Below, in pieces: positions 19,577 to 59,755 of a DNA stretch of 64,000 nt (positions are counted from its first letter, which is position 1; the number at the start of each line of letters is the position of its first letter). The notes under the pieces are model-generated. The model saw only the letters and a list, made by a program, of their open reading frames with translations. It was not told where the DNA came from and made no database searches. The stretch is from Procambarus clarkii (lineage: Eukaryota; Arthropoda; Malacostraca; Decapoda; Cambaridae). The position numbers and the translations under genes are program-made. Location of the stretch: NCBI RefSeq assembly GCF_040958095.1, contig NC_091156.1, positions 19,329,702-19,393,701 on the forward strand. The letters run 5' to 3'.

Positions 19577-22449
19577 AAAGTTGTGATGATGGTAAGGGCC
19601 GCCCCTGACACAGTAGTACTGATAGTAAGGGACGCCCCTGACACAGTAGTACTGATAGTAAGGGACGCCCCTGACACAGTAGTACTGATAGTAAGGGACG
19701 CCCCTGACACAGTAGTACTGATAGTAAGGGACGCCCCTGACACAGTAGTACTGATAGTAAGGGACGCCCCTGACACAGTAGTACTGATAGTAAGGGACGC
19801 CCCTGACACAGTAGTACTGATAGTAAGGGACGCCCCTGACACAGTAGTACTGATAGTAAGGGACGCCCCTGACACAGTAGTACTGATAGTAAGGGCCGCC
19901 CCTGACACAGTAGTACTGATAGTAAGGGACGCCCCTGACACAGTAGTACTGATAGTAAGGGACGCCCCTGACACAGTAGTACTGATAGTAAGGGCCGCCC
20001 CTGACACAGTAGTACTGATGGTAAGGGACGCCCCTGACACAGTAGTGTTGATGGTAAGGGACGCCCCTGACAAAGTAGTACTGATAGTAAGGGACGCCCC
20101 TGACAAAGTAGTACTGATAGTAAGGGACGCCCCTGACAAAGTAGTACTGATAGTAAGGGACGCCCCTGACAAAGTAGTACTGATGGTAAGGGACGCCCCT
20201 GACAAAGTAGTGTTGACGGTAAGGGCCGCCCCTGACAAAGTAGTGTTGATGGTAAGGGACGCCCCTGACAAAGTAGTACTGATAGTAAGGGCCGCCCCTG
20301 ACAAAGTAGTACTGATGGTAAGGGACGCCCCTGACAAAGTAGTGTTGATGGTAAGGGACGCCCCTGACAAAGTAGTGTTGATGGTAAGGGACGCCCCTGA
20401 CAAAGTAGTACTGATAGTAAGGGACGCCCCTGACAAAGTAGTACTGATAGTAAGGGACGCCCCTGACAAAGTAGTGTTGATGGTAAGGGACGCCCCTGAC
20501 AAAGTAGTGTTGATGGTAAGGGACGCCCCTGACAAAGTAGTACTGATAGTAAGGGACGCCCCTGACAAAGTAGTACTGATAGTAAGGGACGCCCCTGACA
20601 AAGTAGTAGTGATAGTAAGGGACGCCCCTGACACAGTAGTGTTGATAGTAAGGGACGCCCCTGACAAAATAGTACTGATGGTAAGGGCCGCCCCTGGCAA
20701 AGTAGTGCTGATAGTAAGGGCCGCCCCTGACAAAGTAGTACTGATGGTAAGGGACGCCCCTGACAATGTAGTGCTGATAGTAAGGGCCGCCCCTGACAAA
20801 GTAGTACTGATAGTAAGGGCCGCCCCTGACAAAGTAGTACTGATAGTAAGGGACGCCCCTGACAATGTAGTGCTGATAGTAAGGGCCGCCCCTGACAAAG
20901 TAGTACTGATAGTAAGGGACGCCCCTGACAAAGTAGTGTTGATGGTAAGGGACTCCCCTGACAAAGTAGTACTGATAGTAAGGGACGCCCCTGACAAAGT
21001 AGTGTTGATGGTAAGGGACGCCCCTGACAAAATAGTACTGATAGTAAGGGACGCCCCTGACAAAGTAGTGTTGATGGTAAGGGACGCCCCTGACAAAGTA
21101 GTGTTGATAGTAAGGGACGCCCCTGACAAAGTAGTACTGATAGTAAGGGACGCCCCTGACAATGTAGTGTTGATAGTAAGGGACGCCCCTGACAAAGTAG
21201 TGTTGATAGTAAGGGACGCCCCTGACAAAGTAGTACTGATAGTAAGGGACGCCCCTGACAATGTAGTGTTGATAGTAAGGGACGCCCCTGACAAAGTAGT
21301 GTTGATAGTAAGGGACACCCCTGACAATGTAGTGCTGATAGTAAGGGACGCCCCTGACAATGTAGTGCTGATAGTAAGGGACGCCCCTGACAAAGTAGTG
21401 TTGATAGTAAGGGACGCCCCTGACAAAGTAGTACTGATAGTAAGGGACGCCCCTGACAGTGTAGTGTTGATAGTAAGGGACGCCCCTGACAAAGTAGTGT
21501 TGATAGTAAGGGACGCCCCTGACAATGTAGTGCTGATAGTAAGGGACGCCCCTGACAATGTAGTGCTGATAGTAAGGGACGCCCCTGACACAGTAGTGTT
21601 GATGGTAAGGGACGCCCCTGACAAAGTAGTGTTGATGGTAAGGGACGCCCCTGACAAAGTAGTGTTGATAGTAAGGGACGCCCCTGACAATGTAGTGCTG
21701 ATAGTAAGGGACGCCCCTGACAATGTAGTGCTGATAGTAAGGGACGCCCCTGACAATGTAGTGTTGATAGTAAGGGACGCCCCTGACAATGTAGTGCTGA
21801 TAGTAAGGGACGCCCCTGACAATGTAGTGTTGATAGTAAGGGACGCCCCTGACAATGTAGTGCTGATAGTGAGGGACGCCCCTGACAAAGTAGTGTTGAT
21901 AGTAAGGGCCGCCCCTGACAAAGTAGTACTGATGGTAAGGGACGCCCCTGACAAAGTAGTGTTGATGGTAAGGGACGCCCCTGACAAAGTAGTGCTGATA
22001 GTAAGGGACGCCCCTGACAATGTAGTGCTGATAGTAAGGGACGCCCCTGACAATGTAGTGCTGATAGTAAGGGACGCCCCTGACAATGTAGTGCTGATAG
22101 TAAGGGACGCCCCTGACAATGTAGTGCTGATAGTAAGGGACGCCCCTGACAATGTAGTGCTGATAGTAAGGGACGCCCCTGACAATGTAGTGCTGATAGT
22201 AAGGGACGCCCCTGACAATGTAGTGCTGATAGTAAGGGACGCCCCTGACAAAGTAGTGCTTATAGTAAGGGACGCCCCTGACAATGTAGTGCTGATAGTG
22301 AGGGCCGCCCCTGACAATGTAGTGCTGATAGTGAGGGCCGCCCCTGACAATGTAGTGCTGATAGTAAGGGACGCCCCTGACAATGTAGTGCTGATAGTGA
22401 GGGCCGCCCCTGACAAAGTAGTGCTGATAGTGAGGGCCGCCCCTGACAA
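19577..22449. repeat. 33-bp satellite, about 87 copies
   Basis: Unit contains gtaagggacgcccctgacac followed by agtagtactgata. Variants are arranged in blocks: acacagtagtact dominates to about 20050, acaaagtag with tgttgatgg in the middle, and acaatgtagtgctg to the right. That pattern fits local unequal exchange. The period keeps three frames open for almost 1,000 codons (VVLIVRDAPDT on plus), but nothing else supports a protein. Confidence 0.95.
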
Positions 22450-22792
22450 AGAACAACACATCTCTTCCTCTGCCTCACCACCTTCCACCTGTCTCATCAA
22501 CTCTCCTAAGTGCAGGTAAAGTTTATACAGTAATTGCGTTAATTTATTTTTATGTACTCTACTAATATATTTATTTCTGAGCTCTGGAACCCGCTGATAT
22601 AATTTACATCTTTCCTCGATCGGCCTTTAAGAACCAATTAAGTTTGAGTACCAAAGTTTTCACTATAATGAATGAAAAGTTTTATCATTTCATAAGAAAA
22701 ACAGTGAATAATATAATATTTCAGGAAAATTCGACTTGTTAGGCAACTTAGCCTATTAGGTTATACATATATTATTTATATATATTATGGCA
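22450..22792. other. Unique AT-rich sequence
   Basis: Nothing recognised between the satellite and the next SINE. Confidence 0.5.
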
Positions 22793-22970
22793 GTTCCCGT
22801 GGTGCAGTGGTAGCACACTCGTCCCTAGCTTCGCCAGAGATTTGGTCTCGATTCTTATCCTGGCCGGGGAGGATTGACTAGGCGTCAATCCTCAACTGTA
22901 CGCCTCTGTCTACTCAGCAGCAAATGGATACCTGGTTGTTAAACGATTTGGCGGGTCGTATTCCAGGGAA
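22793..22970 (+). mobile_element. tRNA-derived SINE, family B variant
   Basis: Head gttcccgtggtgcagtggta, B-box region ctcgattcttatcctggccg, body ggattgactaggcgtcaatc, and ggtcgtattccaggg near the end. More diverged than the two other family B copies. Confidence 0.7.
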
Positions 22971-23052
22971 AATTAAAAGTTGAGGACTTTCATAATCATA
23001 TACATTACATAATGTATACAAGCAAGTAACAGAACACACACACACAACAATG

Positions 23053-23656
23053 TACAGGTAAAGCTTAGTGCAAAGTAAAGCACAGTGCCAGGTGAAGCAC
23101 AGTGCCAGGTGAAGCACAGTGCCAAGTAAAGCACAGTGCCAGGTGAAGCACAGTGCCAAGTAAAGCACAGTGCCATGTGAAGCACAGTGCCAAGTAAAGC
23201 ACAGTGCCAGGTGAAGCACAGTGCCAAGTAAAGCACAGTGCCAGGTGAAGCACAGTGCCAAGTAAAGCACAGTGCCAGGTGAAGCACAGTGCCAAGTAAA
23301 GCACAGTGCCAGGTGAAGCACAGTGCCAAGTAAAGCACAGTGCCAGGTGAAGCACAGTGCCAAGTAAAGCACAGTGCCATATGAAGCACAGTGCCAAGTA
23401 AAGCACAGTGCCATATGAAGCACAGTGCCAAGTAAAGCACAGTGCCAGGTGAAGCACAGTGCCAAGTAAAGCACAGTGCCAGGTGAAGCACAGTGCCAAG
23501 TAAAGCACAGTGCCAGGTGAAGCACAGTGCCAGGTAAAGCACAGTGCCAGGTGAAGCACAGTGCCAAGTAAAGCACAGTGCCAGGTGAAGCACAGTGCCA
23601 AGTAAAGAACAGTGCCAGGTGAAGCACAGTGCCAGGTGAAGCACAGTGCCAGGGAC
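23053..23656. repeat. 17-bp satellite with 34-bp higher-order unit
   Basis: About 35 copies of aagcacagtgccaggtg alternating regularly with aagcacagtgccaagta, so the true repeating unit for most of the array is a 34-bp dimer. A few copies carry atatg or catgtg in place of aggtg. Confidence 0.95.
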
Positions 23657-23784
23657 CCTATAACCCTCGTGCTATGCTGTATAATTTCAGCTTTATTTTT
23701 CTTACATGTATCTTATAATTAGATTACACTCTACTCTTATTAAAGTGTATAAAGCATCAGGCTACAGCATCAGCTGCAGAGTGT

Positions 23785-23975
23785 GAGTGCTGGGGTGAGT
23801 GAGAGTGTGTGCTGGGATGAGTGCAAGTGTGTACTGGGGTGAGTCTGAGGTGAGTGTGAGTGTGTACTGGGGTGAGTCTGAGGTGAGTGTGAGTGTGTAC
23901 TGGGGTGAGTCTGAGGTGAGTGTGAGTGTGTACTGGGATGAGTGTGAGGTGAGTGTGTGTACTGGAGTGAGTGCA
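23785..23975. repeat. 33-bp GT-rich tandem repeat
   Basis: Copies of a unit containing gtgagtgtgagtgtgtactg followed by gggtgagtctga. The ends are shorter and diverged. Confidence 0.9.
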
Positions 23976-25505
23976 AGTTTGTATTGTAAACTCACACTGT
24001 GTTGTATAGTGTATACCTAGTGTGTGTGTGGGGTTCATCACTACACTATAGGTAAATAATGTTCTATGATTTTTTGTAAACTTAATTATTTGGTAAAAAC
24101 AGTCATGCTATATATAAATAAGAAAAGGCAAAAATATAAACAAAAACTTAAAAGCTGTTGAGTTTAATATTTTTATTGTGAACAGGACACAGTTCTCAGG
24201 GAGGAGATTAAACAGACAAAATATTGAACCCGTTGCAACAGAAAGTCATAAAATTGAATCACAATATCGTCATTTCCAGCTAAAAATTAGAAGTCTAGAT
24301 TTGTGTTTCTTCGAAAAAGCTAATTAGTGGCAAATTGGAACCTTCCTATGTTTTATATACTTCCAGTCGATTTAAAAATATACGTCACAGTGTCACAGTT
24401 AAGAGCACTATCCCTGCCTGTCCCTCCGTCTGTCCCTCTGTCCATCCAGGGACCTGGCCACCGGGTGTAAGACATTGTGTTGTGTGAGATTCCAGGGGAC
24501 GCGCACGCGCAGTGCCCCCCCCCCCTTCTCCCCTGTGGTATTTACAACGGTTTCCTGATGAGGCTAGTGTCCTAACTGTGCATAAATACATCACTCATTA
24601 CTTACAAGATACAGCGATACATAGAAAACATGTACAACCCTGTTTCTTAGTCCACGGCATGAGTAAGTACAGTTTGTTTCGTTACAATATCCCGACTGTA
24701 ACATCGAGCAATGTGTAGCCTAACTTGAACTGGTACTCAAGTTGGAGGTAAGAAATCAGGCAAGACAGCACACAACCGTATGGTAAGTTGACAGTATAAA
24801 GCTACATCCGAACAGAACTCCTCTCTTGCATGCCATTATCTAATTGTAGTTTATCTCGCTCTCGTGATTACAAGCTATTAAATTTGCATACAGATATTTT
24901 GACCTTACACAGAGAAAGCGTTTAATGAGATGAGCTATATTTAAACAACCAATAATATTCCCCTCGTGTGTGTGAATGTGTGTGTGTGTGTGTGTTAAAG
25001 AAGTTTGGCCCAAAATAACGAATTAGAGAACCAGTAATGCTAGAATACAACGTTATCAGGCTAAGGTAGCGACATCCCAGTACATAGGTGTCACGCTCTA
25101 CAATAGAAAATGAGAATTACAGAACACCATTCTCTCGACTCTGTTAGAGGAGGAACTAAATCATTTGTAGTGCCTTTAAATGATGTTAAAATATTGATTA
25201 TTAGGATGGACAAAAAGTGACGCTAATCCGACTTAGGAACAAAACTCGACATTTCTCTCTGGATGACTTTTTATAAATGGTCTGAATCTCAAGTTTCCTT
25301 TAGCCTTCAGATATGTGCAAGAACTAAGAAATACTAAATATGTGTTTAGGGTGCATAGTGGAGAAATTAAGATGGCATTAAACCAACAAAAAATATAATA
25401 AAAAATCATAAAATAAATCATTAAATGCCGCTAATGATTTGCGATAGAATCCATAAGAGAGTGGAGGGGAGGATGTTGGTGGTGTGGCGAGGCTTTTGTT
25501 GACTT
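23976..25505 (-). other. Possible 3' UTR and downstream sequence
   Basis: This lies downstream of the minus-strand stop codon at 25506. Candidate poly(A) signals on that strand are ATTAAA at 24926-24921 and, together, ATTAAA (24168-24163) and AATAAA (24177-24172). None is proven. A poly(C) tract and GT-repeat near 24516 and 24965 are the only other features. Confidence 0.3.
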
Positions 25506-52714
<27,209 letters not shown>

Positions 52715-53383
52715 CTGGACAGAGGACACGGCAGTGACACCAGAGTGACCAATAAGCACACACACACACACATATGGACAAAAACACACAAACATGAACA
52801 AACAAAACACACACACACACGTGTGTGCAGAAACAAAAACACAAAAAGTGACGACTTGGGAATCTGACTAAAATGTATTATTATAATGATAATACATTTT
52901 TGTCCCCTCAACCAATGTGCCACTGGAGTACATTTTTGGCAAGATTGCAGTTGGAGTACCTGAGGTGCCCCCTACCCTCACGCCAGCCCATGTGTCGCCT
53001 TAGTCACACTGTGAGTGTATGAGTGTATACTGTATTACAACAACACCAGGTTCCTTCTCCTGAAGCCTGCGAGTGACGAGTATATAGAGGAGAGAGAGGA
53101 AGAGTGAGAGGGGGAAGAGGAGGGACAGCTTGAGAAGGAGGAGGAAGAGTGAGGGAGAGAAAGAAGCATGAATTAGTGTTAGGACAAGATGGGGGGGGGG
53201 GGGCCTGCCCCAGGTATTTTGAAAGTGACTGGTGTAGAGTTTTACATAATTATTAAAGAGTGTCCGGATTTATATGGAAGCTATTTGCTTCTGCATAGTT
53301 TATTGAGTGTTGTTATGGGCTGAGCTTTTATGCCACACACTCTGCTGAACTTTTGTTATGGTTGCTATTGGGCTTATATTGTG

Positions 53384-53473
<90 letters not shown>

Positions 53474-55187
53474 TCTCAATATCTCCTTATGTGTCTCTCT
53501 AGAATATTTAAGTTAATTTAACCGAGCTACTCTCATCACTAACATCTTCCTAATTCACTATTTCTTCACTGTAAATCGAATGACTTCAGTTCATCACTTT
53601 AGAGTAAGTGATAAAGCCTCAGGACACCACATCCCCGATTTCATGAAAATCGCACGTGGAAGGTATTGGGTTATAGGCTCATATTTCTTAAAACATTGAA
53701 CTTAGGCTTACCCAGACCAGGCTGTGTCCGGCCCGTACCCAAGACCATTCCCACTGTAAAGTTGAGTGAAACTAGCCCCGAGCGTCTGGCCTTTAACTTC
53801 GGATACTCAGACAATCATTGTCTCTTATTATAGGTGTATTTATGTCTTATACCTGCGGTATAAGGTGGCAAGATTCTATATATGTTCCTTATAGGGCAAT
53901 GTAGCTTAAAATATAGCGATATAGTCTGATACTTCCACAGTTGGTCTTCTATACAATAGGTGCTATATGATTTATTATAAACTACATTAGGCGGTCTTTT
54001 CATATAAACTATCGTGTGAAGTTTATTAATAAAAAATGCTGACACAGGCAAAATATTTACACGGAGATGTGTATCCTGCCTCTCGGTGTATACACATTAA
54101 AAGTTTACGTTAGTCATGGTCTATATTCAGGATTAAAGTATACTCACAGGCCGATCAGAAAACTAGTGTCAGGGCCTTAACAACCCCTCATGCAGCTAAG
54201 AGGTCTTAGGCCCAAAACCTAACCTAAGCCAGTTAGTGTGGGATATCTTAGGCTGCTCGACTATAGCAAGTGTGCTCTCGTCCGGAACAGAGTTCATGAT
54301 ATATAAGAACACTTGAGTGTATATATATACGCTGACCTACAAAGGGTGTTGGTGTGTGTTGTTAATATCCCCGCAAGAAATGAATAGCGGTGAAGGTCTA
54401 TGCAAAAGTGCCGTAAAGTGTCTATACGTAAAAACTATATGTGGAAAACTATGTGTTTCATAATTCGAGGTTTTATATAACTGTGTCATTGTGTATTTGT
54501 CGTGTGAACATGAGGTGGATGAGTCTTTTATGAGGAGAGCATCATTGTGTGTGTGTGAGGCGAGGGGCAGGCAATGAAGGGACACGATTTATGAGGTTTA
54601 CATAGGAGTTGGGCTCATGTGTACGTGAGGAGTGTGTGGGGGCGAGTAATTGATGTTGGTTGGGTTTACCTTTCACGAAGCCACACAACACGCCTCATAA
54701 ACACACGAGAGAGGCAATGGTCTTCCTCGTCTTCCCGGGCGAGGGGCAAAACTTTTGTTCGTGGGCCAAACTATTATTTATTTATGTTATCAAAGTTAAG
54801 GTTTTGCTTTTATCAACTTTTATCAACAACCAAATGTTTGGTCAACATTTTTCAGCCACGATATTATGACTCATCATCTGCGTATTGCTTTTATTTTACA
54901 TATTTTATATATATTTTTTGTAATCCTCCTTTTTTTTAATAGACCTAAAGTTATTTATTGATGTTCGGTAATTATAGTCTTTGAATTATTAAATATATAT
55001 TTAATAAGTACTAGGTTGTGTTGTGAGTCTGATCGATTGAGAGGATCATTAAGTCAGTGTTTGTGTTAGGCTCACAACACTGGCTGTTGTATTGCTTGAG
55101 CAGTGTTGCTGGTACCTGAGCCTCACAGACACACACATGTGTACCTCCTGGTGCACCCGAGCTTCACGTACACACACATGTGTACCT
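52715..55187. other. Upstream region, no supported gene
   Basis: Contains (AC)n tracts near 52758-52820, a purine-rich patch at 53087-53165, a (TA)n tract, and a truncated hammerhead-element leader at 54839-54884 (cagccacgatattatgactc). The missing 5' exons of the host gene should lie here or further right, but none was convincing. Confidence 0.4.
53392..53470. repeat. (TA)n microsatellite
   Basis: About 79 bp of pure TA. Confidence 0.95.
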
Positions 55188-55388
55188 TTATGCAGGCGAT
55201 GAGTCACAATAACGTAGCTAAAGTATGTTGACCAGACCACACACTTGAAGGTGAAGGGACGACGACGTTTCGGTCCGTCCTGGACCATTCTCAAGTCGAT
55301 TGTGAGAATGGACAATCGACTTGAGATTGGTCCAGCACGGACCAAAACGTCGTCGTCCCTTCACCTTCTAGTGTGTGGTCTGGTCAAC
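55188..55388 (+). mobile_element. Small hammerhead-like foldback element, copy 3
   Basis: The longest copy (201 bp): leader gcaggcgatgagtcacaata, then a near-palindrome with two full arms (55228-55300 and about 55312-55387), each with a hammerhead-like core. Flanked by atgtgtacct at 55178-55187 and 55389-55398, a 10-bp target-site duplication. Local acacatgtgtacctcctg repeats mean the duplication could partly pre-date insertion. Confidence 0.75.
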
Positions 55389-55399
55389 ATGTGTACCTC

Positions 55400-57024
55400 C
55401 TGGTGCACATGAGCCTCACGTACACACATATGTGTACCTTCTGGTGCAACCGAACCTCCAATATACACACATGTGCGTCTCCGGGTGAACACACACCTGC
55501 CAATTAACACTATTAGCATACTGTGAGTGTCAACATTTTATGGTGACAGTCAAATTGAGTGTTAATGCTAAATAAAATATTTTGTTTGGAAATTATGTTA
55601 TTTCATAAAATGCTCACTGAAAGGAAACCCCATTAATGATTATTGGGAGATAATACTGAGTGTGTATGCTGACACGTGTATACATATACATTTCTTTGTT
55701 ACCTGATACACTCTGACAGTGTGACAATTTGACTGTAACAATGCCTGAGTCAAAGTCTGTGACAATGTCTGTGACAATAAACATGTCCACATTGGCGGCT
55801 ATATTTCATTATATCAAGTACTCTCTGCATATTATGTTATGGAAGAAAATATTCAATGTTGCATGCTATTAAAACAAATCTCATTCAGAATATGTTAAGT
55901 TACATTTTCAAATACTACGCTACTTAAACCACAAGAATACAAAGGATTTGCTTCCGTAACTCAAAATGCTATCAAAGATATTAACACCAGATTATAGTTA
56001 AACACATGTGCTTGAAAACATAGAAACTGGGAGTGTTAGGGGGAACTATAATGAGTGAGTTGTATCCTTGATAGCAAGACTCGGACAAGTCGGGCCAACT
56101 CCCTGGGGGATAAGAACACTGCCATTCTCGCTAGACGAACACGTGGTAACAGACCCTTGAATGGCTCTGTAGGAATGTACTGTTTAGGCTTCCAGTAATC
56201 TGTAACACCAAACATAAAAGGGAATGAGTAACAAACGGGGAATTACTCTAAACACAAGATTAGAATAATGAAACAAAGGAGTCAGTGAAGGAGTTCTACT
56301 ACTGGACCGCAGTAGAGCGTCAGGAACGAGGGAGAAGGAGAAATTGTTCGCTAAGACATCGTTTAGTAGACCAAGATGGTGGTGGTTAAGCTGGTGGTGG
56401 TTAAGCTGGTGATCGACATTTGGCAATTAAATTAAATACCGACATTCTTAATTATATACAGAAAGAAATCACAGTTATAACACAATTATGAGGTACGAAA
56501 TGCAATCGAGGAAAATAAGGTAAAAAATAAGTAAAAATAATGCCCAAAAAATACGGAAGTTTAAAATATTTCGCTAAATCTGCTATGGAAGAAGAGGAAG
56601 GAGGTACTGGAAGATGCTCTTGACACTGGTGAGAGTTACTCGGTGTGCTGGGTTGATATAAACATATGACAGATCATATAGGTTTACATTTAAGTGTGAA
56701 TGCGAGCAGATGCTTCTCGCGCATAATAATTAGTTTACTTATAGAAACAAATGGTTGTTAAGTACCAGGGCGAATCATCTTAACAACATTAATACGAACT
56801 TAACGAGGCCACTGGGAAAGGAGTGAGACTATCCCCCGATATTGGTCTCTATAGTGTAAGTCTTTCATATGACCTATTGTAGAAAACGTTACATCCAAAT
56901 TATTTCGTAAATTTGAGTACAGCTAAACTAATACTTATAAATTATGATATATAAAATTATTGAGAAATATTACACGTTGACGTTGTCTCCTGCCTTTTCA
57001 AACATTAATATATCACCATAGTCT
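55400..57024. other. Unique AT-rich sequence
   Basis: No gene or repeat recognised, apart from a duplicated ggtggtggttaagct at 56387-56410. Confidence 0.45.
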
Positions 57025-57290
57025 GTACCGTTATCTTGAGAGGTTATCTTGAGATGATTTCGGGGCTTTAGTGTCCCCGCGGCCCGGTCCTCGACCAGGC
57101 CTCCACCCCCAGGAAGCAGCCCGTGACAGCTGACTAACACCCAGGTACCTATATTACTGTTAGGTAACAGGGGCATAGGGTGAAAGAAACTCTGCCCATT
57201 GTTTCTCGCCGGCGCCTGGGATCGAACCCGGGACCACAGGATCACAAGTCCAGCGTGCTGTCCGCTCGGCCGACCGGCTCCCCCGTTAAC
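57025..57290 (-). mobile_element. tRNA-derived SINE, family E (minus strand)
   Basis: The minus strand starts ggggagccggtcggccgagc (A-box gccgagcgg), has the B-box gggttcgatcccaggcgc, the body gagtttctttcaccctatgc and ggtacctgggtgttagtcag, and ends with repeats of tctcaagataacc. Full length and well preserved. Confidence 0.85.
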
Positions 57291-57417
57291 CAATGCAAAA
57301 TACCGCAGAGAAAATAATGAAAAATAACGGGTTTACTCAACTATAATTTAATAGTATAACAGACTTTTTGTTAAGCCGAGGTCAGGACTTGTTGATATGT
57401 GAATGAAACGTGTCTCG

Positions 57418-59006
57418 AGGTATAGAAACGTGTCGCGAGCTATAGAAACGTGTCTCGAGCTATAGAAACGTGTCTGGAGCTATAGAAACGTGTCTCGAGC
57501 TATAGAAACGTGTCTCGAGCTATAGAAACGTGTCTCGAGCTATAGAAACGTGTCTCGAGCTATAGAAACGTGTCTCGAGCTATAGAAACGTGTCTCGAGC
57601 TATAGAAACGTGTCTCGAGCTATAGAAACGTGTCTCGAGCTATAGAAACGTGTCTCGAGCTATAGAAACGTGTCTCGAGGTATAGAAACGTGTCTCGAGC
57701 TATAGAAACGTGTCTCGAGCTATAGAAACGTGTCTCGAGCTATAGAAACGTGTCTCGAGCTATAGAAACGTATCTCGAGCTATAGAAACGTATCTCGAGC
57801 TATAGAAACGTATCTCGAGCTATAGAAACGTGTCTCGAGCTATAGAAACATGTCTCGAGCTATAGAAATGTGTCTCGAGCTATAGAAACGTGTCTCGAGC
57901 TATAGAAATGTGTCTCGAGCTATAGAAACATGTCTCGAGCTATAGAAATGTGTCTCGAGCTATAGAAACGTGTCTCGAGCTATAGAAATGTGTCTCGAGC
58001 TATAGAAACATGTCTCGAGCTATAGAAATGTGTCTCGAGCTATAGAAACGTGTCTCGAGCTATAGAAACGTGTCTCGAGGTATAGAAACGTGTCTCGAGG
58101 TATAGAAACGTGTCTCGAGGTATAGAAACGTGTCTGGAGCTATAGAAACGTGTCTGGAGCTATAGAAACGTGTCTGGAGCTATAGAAACGTGTCTCGAGG
58201 TACAGAAACGTGTCTCGAGGTATAGAAACGTGTCTCGAGCTATAGAAACGTGTCTCGAGCTATAGAAACGTGTCTCGAGCTATAGAAACGTGTCTCGAGC
58301 TATAGAAACGTGTCTCGAGCTATAGAAACGTGTCTCGAGCTATAGAAACGTGTCTCGAGCTATAGAAACATGTCTCGAGCTATAGAAACGTGTCTCGAGC
58401 TTTAGAAACGTGTCTCGAGGTATAGAAACGTGTCTCGAGGTATAGAAACGTGTCTCGAGGTATAGAAATGTGTCTCGAGGTATAGAAATGTGTCTCGAGG
58501 TATAGAAACGTGTCTCGAGCTATAGAAACGTGTCTCGAGCTTTAGAAACGTGTCTCGAGGTATAGAAACGTGTCTCGAGGTATAGAAACGTGTCTCGAGG
58601 TATAGAAATGTGTCTCGAGGTATAGAAACGTGTCTCGAGGTATAGAAACGTGTCTCGAGGTATAGAAACTTGTCTCGAGGTATAGAAACGTGTCTCGAGC
58701 TATAGAAACGTGTCTCGAGCTATAGAAACGTGTCTTGAGCTATAGAAACGTGTCTCGAGCTATAGAAACGTGTCTCGAGCTATAGAAACATGTCTCGAGC
58801 TATAGAAATGTGTCTCGAGCTATAGAAACATGTCTCGAGCTATAGAAATGTGTCTCGAGCTATAGAAACGTGTCTCGAGCTATAGAAACGTGTCTCGAGC
58901 TATAGAAACGTGTTTCGAGCTATAGAAACATGTCTCGAGCTATAGAAACATGTCTCGAGCTATAGAAACATGTCTCCAGCTATAGAAACGTGTCTCGAGG
59001 TATAGA
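57418..59006. repeat. 20-bp satellite, about 79 copies, no indels
   Basis: Unit tatagaaacgtgtctcgagc. Changes are mainly acg to atg or aca, and gagc to gagg. Around 57840-58040 the order aca, atg, acg, atg repeats, an 80-bp higher-order unit. The array lies between two SINEs of family E in opposite orientation. Confidence 0.95.
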
Positions 59007-59374
59007 AACTATGCCTGGAACTCCTGCGTCAAGGGGAATATTGTGCAGTAGTAAACAGGGCTTTGGCAGCATAAAGGCGTAGCTATGTAGATTCTACTCT
59101 TCATTTATTCGAATATAGTCAGGATGACAGACCTTCCACAAGCGACCGCGGCTGACTGGCAATAGTTATTTGGTTTACCATCAACGTAACACACCATCGT
59201 TTGACTGATATATGTTTGTTGGCGATCCTGGTACAGTTTACAAGGTGTTAAGTCTCTATAACGACGCTAATTGTATTTGTCTAAAATGTCTATGGATTGT
59301 TCCTCTAAGTATATCTTTAGGAATATTCAGTTGGGTCATAATGCAACTTATAAATACAGTGAGTTTGAGCGACT

Positions 59375-59755
59375 CCGGGGAGCCGGTGGCTGAGCGGACA
59401 CAACACTGGACGCGTGATCCTGTGGTCCCGGATTCGATCCCTGGCGCCAGCAAGAAACAATGGGCAGAGTTTCTTTCACCCTCTTTGATTTCTTTGGAGG
59501 GGAGCCGGTCGGCCGAGCGGACAGCACGCTGGACTTGTGATCCTGTGGTCCTGGGTTCGATCCCAGGCGCCGGCGAGAAACAATGGGCAGAGTTTCTGTC
59601 ATCCTAATGCCCCTGTTACCTAGCAGTAAATAGATACCTGGGAGTTAGTCAGTTGTCACGGGCTGCTTCCTGGGGTGGAGGCCTGGTCGAGGACCGGGCC
59701 ACGGGGACACTAAGCCCCGAAATCATCTCAAGATAACCTCAAGATAACCTGACTC
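59375..59755 (+). mobile_element. Dimeric tRNA-derived SINE, family E
   Basis: The first copy (59375 to about 59500) has the head and the start of the body, then is cut. The second, from about 59502, is complete: ggagccggtcggccgagcgg, B-box gggttcgatcccaggcg, body, and a tail with two tcaagataacc repeats. The tRNA-like head shows a possible anticodon loop cttgtga. This is a SINE, not a tRNA gene. Confidence 0.85.

Noticed and set aside
19499..22519. Three overlapping ORFs of nearly 1,000 codons
   Set aside because: They are translations of the 33-bp satellite in three frames on both strands. Unit length divisible by three and a unit free of stops explain them fully. No domain, start context or splice evidence.
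53712..53753. Possible 42-nt exon with acceptor actttacag and donor CTGG|GTAAGC
   Set aside because: All three frames are open and none is convincing. The phase needed to join the YVLRVKP exon gives an implausible Trp-rich peptide (WEWSWVRAGHSLVW).
59512..59580. tRNA gene
   Set aside because: A/B boxes and a cloverleaf-like head are present, but it continues into a SINE body repeated at other sites, so it is a SINE head.
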